Assembly: GCF_900129775.1 (NCBI RefSeq)
Contig: NZ_FQWV01000011.1
Location: 1-64,000, forward strand
DNA: 64,000 nt
Direction: 5' to 3'
Origin: Halobaculum gomorrense
Lineage (GTDB): Archaea; Halobacteriota; Halobacteria; Halobacteriales; Haloferacaceae
A model generated the notes under the pieces. It saw only the letters and a list, made by a program, of their open reading frames with translations. It ran no database searches and was not told the origin of the DNA. The translations under genes were made by a program, and so were the position numbers. The first letter of the stretch is position 1; every line of letters starts with the position of its first letter. This document shows, piece after piece, positions 1-8,307 of the stretch.

Positions 1-129
1 TCTGACGAGTGGTTAAAGTCATTCGCCTTCGCATGGAATCAGCTTATCTGAACACTACCCGCACAGGTCGCGCCGGGATCGGCTCGCCGGCCCGGCCTCG
101 GACCAATCGACCACCGAGTCGGGCGGCCG

Positions 130-747
130 TCACTGGAGGTCCGACCACGCGCCCCAGAAGCGCTGGAGTGCGGTGAGGTGGCCGACGACCGCGAACACGA
201 CGAGCAGGAGCGCGACCGCGCCGAGCCCGACGACGAGCGGACCCGGGACGGCCGCGGCGACGACGCCGACGACGCCGACGAGCGCGAGCCGGTCCGCGCG
301 TCCCAGGAGTCCGCCGTACTCGCGGCCGAGCCCGACGGCCTGGATCTGCGTGCCGAGATACGAGGTCATCAACACGCCCGTGACCGCCGCGAGGCCGAGC
401 CCGTAGCGGCCGATCCCGGCCGCGAGCCCGACCAGCACCGCGATATCGGCGTACCGGTCAAGCACGTGGTCCAGCAGGTCGCCGCCGGAGGAGTCCGTCC
501 CCTGCGCCCGCGCGAGCGCGCCGTCGACGAGGTCGAGCCAGCCGTTCAGGAACACGAGCGCCGACCCGGCGACGTACAACAGCGGCGCCTCCGCGGGCGA
601 TCGGACCCCGAAGGCGACGCCGGCGGCGACCGCACACGCGAAGGCAACGACGCTCACGCCGTCGGGGGACAGGCCGAGGCCGTCGGCGACGCGAACGAAC
701 GGACTGAGCCCCTTCTCCGCCAGCGGTCTGAGCCGGTCCAGCGTCAT
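130..747 (-). CDS. CDP-alcohol phosphatidyltransferase (archaetidylinositol-phosphate synthase-like)
   Basis: A multi-pass membrane enzyme that moves a polar head group onto a CDP-activated ether lipid. The family signature is complete: D72-x2-D75-G76-x2-A79-R80-x8-G89-x3-D93-x3-D97, whose aspartates bind the catalytic metal. The rest is a series of hydrophobic segments, and 205 residues is a normal length. The head group (inositol phosphate, serine or glycerol phosphate) cannot be read from sequence; inositol phosphate is a guess from archaeal relatives. Its ATG overlaps the TGA of the kinase gene upstream (ATGA), so it is the third gene of a tightly coupled operon with hisC and the kinase. 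Confidence 0.85.
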   Translation of the reverse strand: MTLDRLRPLAEKGLSPFVRVADGLGLSPDGVSVVAFACAVAAGVAFGVRSPAEAPLLYVAGSALVFLNGWLDLVDGALARAQGTDSSGGDLLDHVLDRYADIAVLVGLAAGIGRYGLGLAAVTGVLMTSYLGTQIQAVGLGREYGGLLGRADRLALVGVVGVVAAAVPGPLVVGLGAVALLLVVFAVVGHLTALQRFWGAWSDLQ

Positions 748-1325
748 AGGTACTCCACGAAGTCGACCTCGCCGGCCGACGGCTCGCGGCCGCCGTCGAG
801 CACGCGCCCCAACTCGGCGGCGACCCCGTTGGGGTCGCGGTCGGTGGTGTCGATCTCGTAGACCCGCTCGGGGCCGAACCGGTCGACCGCCTCGCCGAGT
901 ATCACGTCCAGCGCCTCGCTCTCGCGGTTTTCGCGGGCGCTCGCCTCCCCCTCGCCGCGCTCGACGAGCCGCTGTTCGAGCACGTCGGGGCGACAGCGCA
1001 ACACTGCGACGCGGTCGGCGTCGAGGTGGTGCGCGAGGTGGGAGTCGACGACGCCGGTCCAGTCACCGAGGTGCGAGGCGGCGGCGTCCAGGTCCGCGAC
1101 GAGCGAGTCGCGCTCCTTGTCGCGCTCGGTGTACAGCCCCTCCTCGCGGATCGCGTCGTTGAGGTGGACGACCTCGATACCGCGCTCGGCCGCGAGCATA
1201 TCCGTCGCGGTCGTCTTGCCCGTTCCGGGGGTTCCCGTGACCGCGAGGCGCTCGACCCGGCCGGTCGGCGCCTCGTCGCCGGCATCGGTGCCGGACTCGT
1301 CGCCCGCGTCGGTCGCGTCGGTCAC
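744..1325 (-). CDS. adenylate kinase family protein (Fap7-like NMP kinase)
   Basis: A 193-residue P-loop kinase of the archaeal adenylate-kinase/Fap7 group. After an acidic N-terminal tail of about 20 residues comes the Walker A motif GTPGTGKTT at 31-39, then a nucleoside-monophosphate-kinase-like core. Fap7 relatives act as NMP kinases or ATPases in late small-subunit ribosome maturation; which applies here is inferred from family only. The GTG start was chosen because it overlaps the hisC stop codon (GTGA) and no better start lies just inside. The gene also overlaps the next lipid gene by four bases, so all three are probably translated by coupling. Confidence 0.8.
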   Translation of the reverse strand: MTDATDAGDESGTDAGDEAPTGRVERLAVTGTPGTGKTTATDMLAAERGIEVVHLNDAIREEGLYTERDKERDSLVADLDAAASHLGDWTGVVDSHLAHHLDADRVAVLRCRPDVLEQRLVERGEGEASARENRESEALDVILGEAVDRFGPERVYEIDTTDRDPNGVAAELGRVLDGGREPSAGEVDFVEYL

Positions 1326-2416
1326 GCTTCGGCCCCGAGGTCCAACTCCGCGAGCACTCCGTTCAGCGTCTCGACCGCCTGGCGGGTCTCGGCCTCGGTG
1401 CCGCAGGAGACGCGCACGCAGTCGGGGAGCCCGAACGACCCGGTGTCGCGGACGATGACGCCGGCCTGTTGGACGCGCTCGGCCACGGCCGCGCCGTCGC
1501 CGACCTCCGCGAGGACGAAGTTGCCGGCGCTGTCGACCGTCGGCGCGTCGAGCTCGTCGGCGATGTACTCGCGCGCCCACCGGGCCGATTCGACGGACTT
1601 CTCGACGTGCTCGTCGTCTCCGAGCGCCGCGAGCGCGGCGTCGAGCGCGACGGCGTTGGCCGCGAACGGCGTGTTCACCCGGGCGTACGCGTCCGCCCAC
1701 GCACCGGGAACGAGCGCGTAGCCGATCCGCAGGCCCGCGAGCCCATACGCCTTCGAGAAGGTGCGCGTGACGGCGACGTTCTCGTACTTGTCGAGCACCC
1801 CCGCGGCCGAGGGCGTCTCCGTGTACTCGCCGTACGCCTCGTCGGCGACGACGAGCGTCTCCTCGTCGACGCCCGCAAGCAGGGCCACCAACTCCTCCCG
1901 CGGGAGTTCCGTCCCGGCGGGGTTGTGCGGCGTCGTCACGTAGACGATCCGCTCGCCGTCGTAGGCGTCGAGGATCGCGTCGGCCGTCTGGGCGAAGCCG
2001 TTGGCCTTCGCGACGGGGTACTGTCGCACCTCGCCGTGGTGGTAGCGCGCGCTCATCGGGTAGTAGGCGAAGCCGGGGTCGGGGACGAGCACGTCGTCGC
2101 CCGGCTCCAGCATCGCCCGCGCGAGGTAGTCGAGCGCGCCGTCTGCGCCGGGGCTCACCCACACCTGCTCGGGCGCGAGCCCCCACTGCTCCGCCAGGGC
2201 CTCGGTGAGGTCGGCGTGCGCCGCCTTCGGGTAGACGTGGGCAGACTCGGTGGCGGCCTTCGCGGCCTCGACGGCCCTCGGCGACGGGCCGAACGGGTTC
2301 TCGTTCGAGGAGAGCTTCACCAGGTCGTCGGGGTCGAGCCCGAGATCGCGGGCCACCTCCTCGACGCCGCGGCCGGGGACGTACGGCGCGTTCGCCGAGA
2401 GGTCGCGCGTGTTCAT
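1322..2416 (-). CDS. hisC: histidinol-phosphate aminotransferase
   Basis: A cytosolic PLP-dependent fold-type I aminotransferase of 364 residues that makes histidinol phosphate from imidazole-acetol phosphate; many homologues also transaminate aromatic keto acids. The PLP-binding lysine is K222 in the FSKAYGLAGLRIG stretch. The Asp that contacts the pyridine nitrogen is D192, and N165 lies in TPHNPAGT. The start ATG is followed by a typical HisC N-terminus and preceded, 27 bases upstream, by a TATA-like cttcttaagc. It is the first gene of the hisC, kinase, phosphatidyltransferase operon. A role in tyrosine or phenylalanine synthesis is possible because aro genes are nearby, but this is inference. 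Confidence 0.93.
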   Translation of the reverse strand: MNTRDLSANAPYVPGRGVEEVARDLGLDPDDLVKLSSNENPFGPSPRAVEAAKAATESAHVYPKAAHADLTEALAEQWGLAPEQVWVSPGADGALDYLARAMLEPGDDVLVPDPGFAYYPMSARYHHGEVRQYPVAKANGFAQTADAILDAYDGERIVYVTTPHNPAGTELPREELVALLAGVDEETLVVADEAYGEYTETPSAAGVLDKYENVAVTRTFSKAYGLAGLRIGYALVPGAWADAYARVNTPFAANAVALDAALAALGDDEHVEKSVESARWAREYIADELDAPTVDSAGNFVLAEVGDGAAVAERVQQAGVIVRDTGSFGLPDCVRVSCGTEAETRQAVETLNGVLAELDLGAEA

Positions 2417-2499
2417 GGTCGCAGAGAGTGCTGGCCGCTTCTTAAGCGTGCTCACACCGGGCGACGTCCACGAGGCGGGATCGAGCGCCCGTGACTCGG

Positions 2500-2895
2500 T
2501 TACCGACCGAGCGCCCGCCGGAGCCGTCCGAGCAGCCCGCCCTCCTCGTCGAACAGTTCGCGCTCGACGGCGTCGAGCTCGTCGTCGCCGAAGCGGTCGT
2601 CGTCGCGCGCCTCGGTCAGCCAGTCGCGCCACTCGTCGTCGGTCAGGACGCCGCGCGATGCCGACCCCCACTGCTCGACCAGCTCGTCGCGGTCCTCGAA
2701 CGGCACGTCCATGTCGCCGCCGCCCCAGTACAGCGGGACGAGCTTGAACGCGTACTCCGGGTGATCGAGCGGAACGAACCGGTAGGGGTAGCCGTTGAAG
2801 CTGAACACCGTCTCCGTGTCGACGGTCTCGCCGGACGGGAGCGGGAGGGTCGGCTCGGCGGACTCGGACGGCGTCGACTGAGCGGGGTCGCTCAT
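2500..2895 (-). CDS. conserved haloarchaeal protein, function unknown
   Basis: A 131-residue acidic cytosolic protein with no signal peptide or membrane segment. Its middle contains FNGYPYRFVPLDHPEYAFKL, followed by an Asp/Glu-rich half and a basic C-terminal tail GLLGRLRRALGR. I do not recognise a named domain. The ATG was chosen because the sequence upstream reads as arginine-rich noise from another frame. It lies 47 bases downstream of hflX and 83 bases upstream of hisC on the same strand, so co-transcription with hflX is possible. Confidence 0.7.
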   Translation of the reverse strand: MSDPAQSTPSESAEPTLPLPSGETVDTETVFSFNGYPYRFVPLDHPEYAFKLVPLYWGGGDMDVPFEDRDELVEQWGSASRGVLTDDEWRDWLTEARDDDRFGDDELDAVERELFDEEGGLLGRLRRALGR

Positions 2896-2942
2896 ACCCG
2901 AGGGGACGCGCCAGGCGGGGATGTGTCTTCGGCCCGCGGCGG

Positions 2943-4283
2943 CTACGTCGCGCCGTCGGTCGTCCCGTCGCGGAGGTCGATCGCGCGGCGTCGCGCCTCC
3001 GCGACGACCGACGGCTTGCCCGAGAAGCGGACCTCGACCGTCTCGGGGCCGTACTCGACGGCGGCGTCGCCGTGTTCGTAGATCCACGAGACGAGCGCCT
3101 GCGCCTCCCCGGACATCGGGAGCGTGAACGCCGCGGTCGCGTCCGGAAGCGCCGAACGCACCGCCGCCCGGAGGTCGTCGACGCCCGCGCCGTCAAGGGC
3201 GCTGATCGCGACCGTGTCGCGCACGTCGGCGTCGCTGTCGCCGAGGACGTCCGCGACGACCGCCTCCGCGGCCGCACGACCCGCCTCGTCGAGGCGGTCC
3301 ACCTTGTTCAATACGGGGACAACCGGCCCCGTCGCGTCGCCTGCGAGCACCTCGACGGTGGTCTCGACGCGCCGGCGAAGCCGTCGATCGTCGGCGCTGG
3401 CGTCGACGACCGCGAGGACCACGTCGCCGGCGGCCACCTCGTCGAGCGTCGCCGAGAACGAGCGCACGAGGTCGTGGGGCAGGTCGGCCACGAGACCGAC
3501 CGTGTCCGTGAGGAGGACGCGCCGGCCGCCGAGCGTCGCCCGCCGGGTCGTCGTCTCGAGCGTCTCGAACAGGCGGTCCTCGACGGAGGCGCTGTCGGCG
3601 AGGTCCGCGTGGCGGCTCGCCCCGTCGGGGTCAGTCGGGTCCAGCGTGAGGTCGTCCGCGAGCCGCCGGAGGAGGGTCGACTTCCCGGCGTTCGTGTAGC
3701 CCGCGAGCGTCACCAAGTCGAACCCCTCCTCGCGGCGACGCTCGCGGCGGTCGGCCGCCGCGTCGGCGAGGTCGTCGAGTTTCGCCTCCAGGTCGTCGAT
3801 GCGCCGCCGCGCGTCCAGCACCGGCGACCCCTTCTCGAAGACCTTCCGGTTCAGCGCCGACTCCCCCTCCATCCGCTCCAGCCGAGGGAGTTCGTACCGG
3901 AGGGTGGCGAGCCGCACCTGCGTCCGCGCGGCCGCGGATCCGGCCCCCTCCGCGAAGACGTCGAGGACCAGGCGGTAGCGGTCCACGAGCGTCGTCCCCG
4001 CGGGGAAGAGGTCGAGGAGGTCGGCGTACTGTCCCGGCGAGAGTTCGCCGTCGTAGACGACGGCGTCGGCGTCCGCATCGGCGACGGTCGCCGCCAGGTC
4101 CCGCGCCTTCCCCGCGCCGAGGTCGTACCGGAGGTCCTCGGTTCGTCGCTGCGTCACCTCGCCGACCACGTCGTAGCCGGCGGCCGCCGCGAGCCGCCGG
4201 ATCTCCGTCGTGTCGGGCGTCGAGTCCGCGTCGCGGGCGGCGACGACCGCGCGCCCGCCCGTGAGTCTGTCTCGTGTGTTCAC
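2943..4283 (-). CDS. hflX: GTPase HflX
   Basis: A translation-factor-class GTPase of 446 residues. HflX proteins bind the large ribosomal subunit and in bacteria split stalled 70S ribosomes. The N-terminal HflX domain (about 10-115) is followed by a charged helical linker (120-185) and the G domain. G1 is GYTNAGKST at 195-203, G3 is DTVG at 260-263 and G4 is NKVD at 326-329, all intact. A short C-terminal domain follows. The GC-rich 219 bases upstream hold nothing coding that I can support, only inverted repeats. Confidence 0.93.
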   Translation of the reverse strand: MNTRDRLTGGRAVVAARDADSTPDTTEIRRLAAAAGYDVVGEVTQRRTEDLRYDLGAGKARDLAATVADADADAVVYDGELSPGQYADLLDLFPAGTTLVDRYRLVLDVFAEGAGSAAARTQVRLATLRYELPRLERMEGESALNRKVFEKGSPVLDARRRIDDLEAKLDDLADAAADRRERRREEGFDLVTLAGYTNAGKSTLLRRLADDLTLDPTDPDGASRHADLADSASVEDRLFETLETTTRRATLGGRRVLLTDTVGLVADLPHDLVRSFSATLDEVAAGDVVLAVVDASADDRRLRRRVETTVEVLAGDATGPVVPVLNKVDRLDEAGRAAAEAVVADVLGDSDADVRDTVAISALDGAGVDDLRAAVRSALPDATAAFTLPMSGEAQALVSWIYEHGDAAVEYGPETVEVRFSGKPSVVAEARRRAIDLRDGTTDGAT

Positions 4284-4502
4284 TGTGTGTCGTGACCGCG
4301 CGCCGGCCGTCGCCGGGAGGGGAGTCCCGGCGGGGGCCGGCCCGCGGTCGATCGATCGGTGGCCGCACGTCCCGGGGCGAGGCCCCGCCGTGCCGACCGC
4401 CGCGCCCTCGCCGACGCGCCGGTCAGCGGGACGGAGAAGTGGTCTCCATTACCGGACCGTTCGCGCGAGCGGTCAAGAGGCTTCCCCCGGCGTGTGGATC
4501 GC

Positions 4503-4862
4503 TCACGCGGCGTCGCGGTCAGTGTCGGCGTCGGGGTCGGCGTCGCCTGCGACGTCGCCGGTCGCGCCGCCGTCGTCGTCCCCGTCGACCGCCTCGATGC
4601 GGTAGTGGTCGGGGTCCTGCTTCACGAGCTCCGCCGGCTCCCGCATGCTGACGACGTACCCCGTCGGGCCGCGCTCCAGTTCGTGGGCGGCATTCACCCG
4701 GACGAGGTTGCCGATCACCTGCGCGGAGGGCGGTCTCTGGGCGGCGCCGCAGTCGTACACGGTCAGGAGTTCGTTGCCGTCGTCGGTCTCGTAGACGATG
4801 ACCCGCGCGTGCGACGCCAGCCGCCAGCGGTCCTCACCGCTGGGCGGGAGCTTCAGCGTCAC
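4503..4862 (-). CDS. conserved haloarchaeal protein, function unknown
   Basis: A 119-residue protein with a compact beta-rich-looking N-terminal 85 residues (for example ARVIVYETDDGNELLTVYDC) and a strongly acidic Asp-rich tail from about residue 90, typical of salt-adapted cytosolic proteins. No known domain is recognised. It starts 9 bases after the stop of the HerA-like ATPase gene on the same strand, so it is probably its operon partner; any functional link is speculation. Confidence 0.65.
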   Translation of the reverse strand: MTLKLPPSGEDRWRLASHARVIVYETDDGNELLTVYDCGAAQRPPSAQVIGNLVRVNAAHELERGPTGYVVSMREPAELVKQDPDHYRIEAVDGDDDGGATGDVAGDADPDADTDRDAA

Positions 4863-4871
4863 GGGCTCACC

Positions 4872-6758
4872 TCACGGCGTCACGTCCGGGTCGAGCCCGG
4901 CGCGCGCCTCGATCTCGGCGATCACCTCGACGAGGTCCTGTTCGTCGGTGTGCTCGCCGTACGCCCGGCGGACCAGGTCGGGGAGCGCGTAGGCGTACTC
5001 GCCGCGGCTGCGGTGCTCCACGAACCCCGCCCGCCGGATCACCTTGTTGCGGGCGTACGCGTACCGCCGGTCGCCCGACCCCTCGGCGGCGCGGTGGGCC
5101 TCGACGGGCGTCGCGCGACCGGCGCGGCGGTAGGCGCCGAGCATCCCGCGGGTCACGTCCTCCAGCGACTCGACCGCGCGGACGAACCCCGCGACGACGG
5201 CCTCCCGGCGGCGCAGTTCGTCGCCGTCGACGAACGCGGCGGCGTCATCGGCTTCGTCGAACCCCGAGCGCGAGCGCGCCGGCGAGATGTCCACGCCGTC
5301 GGTCGGCGGCACCGCGTTCGCGACGCGCTCGTGGCTCGTGCCTGCCGGCGAGTCCGCCCCGTCGCCGGCAGATCCCTCCGACTCGCCCGTCGCCGTCCCG
5401 GTCTCGGTCCCGTTGGCTGCGGCCGTGGCTGCCGGGGGCGCCGGCGGTTTCTCGACGCCCTCGGACGCGCCGCCGTCGCCCTCTCGGTCGCCGCCCCCCT
5501 CGCCCGCGTCCGCCGTGGCGGCGGCCGGCGCGGCATCGGGGCCCTCGTAGTCGTGCAGCTCGGCCTGATCGTCGGACGGAGATCCGCCGCGGGCGGCGTC
5601 ATCGTCGCGACGCTGCGGCTCCGGCGCCGAGCCGTTCGCACCCGGTGCGGCGCCGGTCCCGATCGGCTCGCCTCCGAGGGTCCCCCCGCTCCCGCCGCGG
5701 TAGGGGGCGTCGGCCTTCTGGAGCAGCGCCTGCGCGAAGGTGTCGGCCATGTCCGACATGTCGCGCGCCTCCTCCAGCTCGCGTTCAAGTTGGGTGATGC
5801 GCTGCTTCTTTTTGTCGAGCTCCTGCCTGAGGTCCGCCAGTTCCGATTCAGTGCGCTCGCGCTCGTCGGTGATCGTCTGCAGCTCCGAGACGAGGTCCCC
5901 GGAGACGGACTTGAGGTCGGGGCGCTCGAAGTCGTCGAGGCCGGGTGTCGCGCCCGCGTCGAACGTCTGCTTGCGGCGGAACTGCACCCGGCGGATCGAC
6001 TCGGCCCAGTCGGTCATCAGGAACGCCTCGCCGTCGTCCATATCCTCGATGGCCTCGCCGTAGTCGCTGCCGAGGATCCGCGAGACGACCTTCGTGTCGT
6101 TGTCCCAGGTGAGCCGGTGCCAGCAAAGCCAGTCGCACTGAGTGATGAAGTCCTTCTTTACGTCGGCCGGCCGCTGGGAGATGCCAACGATGCCGAGGCC
6201 GTGTTTGCGCCCCCGCTTGCCGATCTTGATCAGCGTCTTGCCGGTCTTGTCCATCCCGGCGCCCTCGGGGATGTACTCGTGGCACTCCTCGACGAGCATG
6301 AGGAAGGGCTTCTTCAGCTTCTTCTCCTTGGCGAACAGCTGCCTCGCGGTCTCGCGGATCAGCTCGGAGGCCTCGTCCTCGTCGAGATACCCCGATACGT
6401 CGAGGATGATCGGGACGTTGTCCTCCAGCGCGAGCGAGGCGATCTTGCCCGCGTGCTCCGCGGACACCTGGATGTCGCACTCCTCGTCGGCGCCGACGTG
6501 GAGGATCTCGAACTCCTCTTTCAGCCCGTAGTACTCGCCGTCGGAGTCGACGATGAGCACGGGGAAGCTGTTCGAGAGCAGTTTCTCGATGACGACCGAG
6601 GCGGTATTGGACTTCCCGCTGCCGGACTTGCCCGTGATGAACCCGCGGCCGGTCAGGATCTCGACCACCGGGAGCGAGATGGGCGTCCCGGCCGACAGCC
6701 CGGACTCGCCGCCGGTCCCGTCGCTCACGTCCGCGACGGTGATGGTCTCGTCGCTCAT
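4872..6758 (-). CDS. HerA-like ATP-binding protein (FtsK/HerA family)
   Basis: A 628-residue P-loop ATPase of the HerA/FtsK superfamily, whose members form hexameric motors that translocate DNA. Walker A is GKSGSGKS at 43-50. The Walker B strand is LMLVEECHE at about 153-161, and an arginine-bearing stretch GKRGRKHGLG follows. After the core there is a predicted coiled coil (about 310-370, rich in E, L, K and R), then a Gly/Ser/Asp-rich linker of about 130 residues, then a C-terminal winged-helix-like region. No nurA nuclease gene is adjacent, so a DNA-end-resection role is not supported by context. The ATG was chosen where the acidic conserved N-terminus begins. Confidence 0.85.
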   Translation of the reverse strand: MSDETITVADVSDGTGGESGLSAGTPISLPVVEILTGRGFITGKSGSGKSNTASVVIEKLLSNSFPVLIVDSDGEYYGLKEEFEILHVGADEECDIQVSAEHAGKIASLALEDNVPIILDVSGYLDEDEASELIRETARQLFAKEKKLKKPFLMLVEECHEYIPEGAGMDKTGKTLIKIGKRGRKHGLGIVGISQRPADVKKDFITQCDWLCWHRLTWDNDTKVVSRILGSDYGEAIEDMDDGEAFLMTDWAESIRRVQFRRKQTFDAGATPGLDDFERPDLKSVSGDLVSELQTITDERERTESELADLRQELDKKKQRITQLERELEEARDMSDMADTFAQALLQKADAPYRGGSGGTLGGEPIGTGAAPGANGSAPEPQRRDDDAARGGSPSDDQAELHDYEGPDAAPAAATADAGEGGGDREGDGGASEGVEKPPAPPAATAAANGTETGTATGESEGSAGDGADSPAGTSHERVANAVPPTDGVDISPARSRSGFDEADDAAAFVDGDELRRREAVVAGFVRAVESLEDVTRGMLGAYRRAGRATPVEAHRAAEGSGDRRYAYARNKVIRRAGFVEHRSRGEYAYALPDLVRRAYGEHTDEQDLVEVIAEIEARAGLDPDVTP

Positions 6759-6918
6759 TACCCCACCCTGACAGGCCGCTCGGCTTAACTCCAGCTGTCG
6801 CGTCTGACAAGCGTCTGACGCCGGGTCGCCGGCGGCGATCCGGGGGACGCTCTCTGGGGCGCCCCCGATGACGCCGTCGTGCCGTGGATTTAGGTTCGCC
6901 CCTGACGACGGCCCGCGC

Positions 6919-7791
6919 ATGGACACGAGCCTCGAACTCCACGCGGCCGACGCGACCGGCTGGCGCGCCGGGCTGTACGACGACATCCGGTCGACGTTTC
7001 GTGCGCCGGTCGTCAACTGGATCTGGCGGACGGCGACCGCGAACCACCCCGAGTTCACCCGCTACCTCTGGGGGCAGGTGAAGCCGGCGTTCGAGACGCG
7101 CGCGTTCGCGGAGGCGTCGGTCACCTACCGCGACGCGGTGCTGTCGGCCGTCGACAGCCCCCGCTACCGCCCCGGCGACCTCGGCCTCACGCCGGCCGAG
7201 GCGCGAGAGCTTCGTGGACAGGTCGCGACGTTCGACGCCGTCGCGCCCCGGCTCGCGACCCTGTTCGAGCTGGTCGACCGGTCGATGAACGGCGGCGACG
7301 TGGGGACCGAAGTCCCCGACAACCCGGCCGCGACCGGAGCGTATCCCGCCGGACTCGACGCCGACCGCGGGCTCGACCCCTCGATGGTCGCCATCGGCGC
7401 CGTCCCCGACGCCGCGACCGAGGCGGTCGCCGCGATCCGCGCGTTCCACGGCTTCGACGACGACAGCCTCCCGAGTATCTATCGGTGTCTCGCCCAGTGG
7501 CCGGCGTTCCTCGACCGGCTGTGGGCCGATCTCGAACCGGAACTGCGCTCCGAGGACTTCGACGCCGCCGTCGCCGACGCGTCGGCGGTCGTCGACGACT
7601 ACGTCGAGGGGCTGGCCTATCGCCCGGCGCTCTCGCGGGAGGCGGCGATCTCGGCGGGGTTCGACGCCAAGGCCGTCGACGACGTGGCGGGACTGTTCGC
7701 ACGGTTCAACGGCGGTCCCGTCGAGACGGTCATCCCCGCGCTGCCGCTGTTCGCCGACGCCGTCGGCGCGAGCGGACGGCGACGGCTGTAG
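6919..7791 (+). CDS. DehI-family (2-haloacid dehalogenase-like) protein
   Basis: A 290-residue, mostly helical cytosolic protein resembling the DehI family, whose founding member hydrolyses both enantiomers of 2-haloalkanoic acids. Supporting features are the length, the NWIWR stretch around W34, HPEFTRYLWGQVKPAFET at 43-60 and PSIYRCLAQWP at 185-195. In characterised DehI the catalytic Asp follows a Ser in this last stretch; here the position seems to be I187. The gene may therefore encode a family member without dehalogenase activity. The second in-frame ATG was chosen because a TATA-like gatttagg lies 29 bases upstream. It stands alone between minus-strand genes. Confidence 0.6.
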   Translation: MDTSLELHAADATGWRAGLYDDIRSTFRAPVVNWIWRTATANHPEFTRYLWGQVKPAFETRAFAEASVTYRDAVLSAVDSPRYRPGDLGLTPAEARELRGQVATFDAVAPRLATLFELVDRSMNGGDVGTEVPDNPAATGAYPAGLDADRGLDPSMVAIGAVPDAATEAVAAIRAFHGFDDDSLPSIYRCLAQWPAFLDRLWADLEPELRSEDFDAAVADASAVVDDYVEGLAYRPALSREAAISAGFDAKAVDDVAGLFARFNGGPVETVIPALPLFADAVGASGRRRL

Positions 7792-7836
7792 GACGCGAGG
7801 TGTGTCGGCGACGAGCGACGGTGACGGGTGGCCCGA

Positions 7837-8238
7837 TCAGCCGGCCGCCCGGACCGCCTTGACCGCCTCGTGCCACTTGCGCGCCACCTCGTCGGCGCGC
7901 TGCTTCTTGTCCTCGATGTCCTGTTGGTCGCGGAGCCAGTACAGGTCCGTGTAGAAGGCGACCAGCGCCTCCACTTCGTCGTCCGTCAGATGTCCCACGC
8001 GGTCGGCGTTGTTCTCGTACACCTGCGGCGGCTCGACGCTCGCGGCGAGCGCCTCGTAGCGGCCCTCCTCGGCCAAGTCAGCCACGTACGACAGCGCCTC
8101 CAGTTCGGTCCGGAACGCGAGGCGGAGGTGGTCGGTCTCGGCGCGTCGCCGCCGACGGAACACGAAGTACGACCCGGCGGCCGTCGCCACCGCGCCCACG
8201 AGGCTCCCGAGCACCAGTCCGGTCGCGACGCCGACCAT
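7837..8238 (-). CDS. small N-terminally anchored membrane protein, function unknown
   Basis: A 133-residue protein with one N-terminal transmembrane segment (about 2-25) followed by RRRRR, which suggests the helical, acidic C-terminal part stays in the cytoplasm. No domain is recognised. The ATG directly before the hydrophobic segment was preferred over an in-frame ATG 16 codons upstream, because a TATA-like AT stretch lies about 27 bases before it. It is convergent with the DehI-like gene and 69 bases downstream of dinB. Confidence 0.65.
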   Translation of the reverse strand: MVGVATGLVLGSLVGAVATAAGSYFVFRRRRRAETDHLRLAFRTELEALSYVADLAEEGRYEALAASVEPPQVYENNADRVGHLTDDEVEALVAFYTDLYWLRDQQDIEDKKQRADEVARKWHEAVKAVRAAG

Positions 8239-8307
8239 GTTCGACCCGTGTCGCTCGCGCCCGAAAGGGTCGTCGGCGGGCGACAACCCGCCGCCGGCGG
8301 CGACGGC

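Noticed and set aside
34-180. A 48-codon frame at the left edge starting ATG at 34 after gtggttaaag
   Set aside because: The TATA-like ttaaag is too close to the ATG, the peptide is low-complexity, and it runs antisense into the phosphatidyltransferase gene.
4359-6788. An 800-codon plus-strand frame
   Set aside because: It is antisense to the HerA-like ATPase and has no recognisable domain; the opposite strand has intact Walker motifs.
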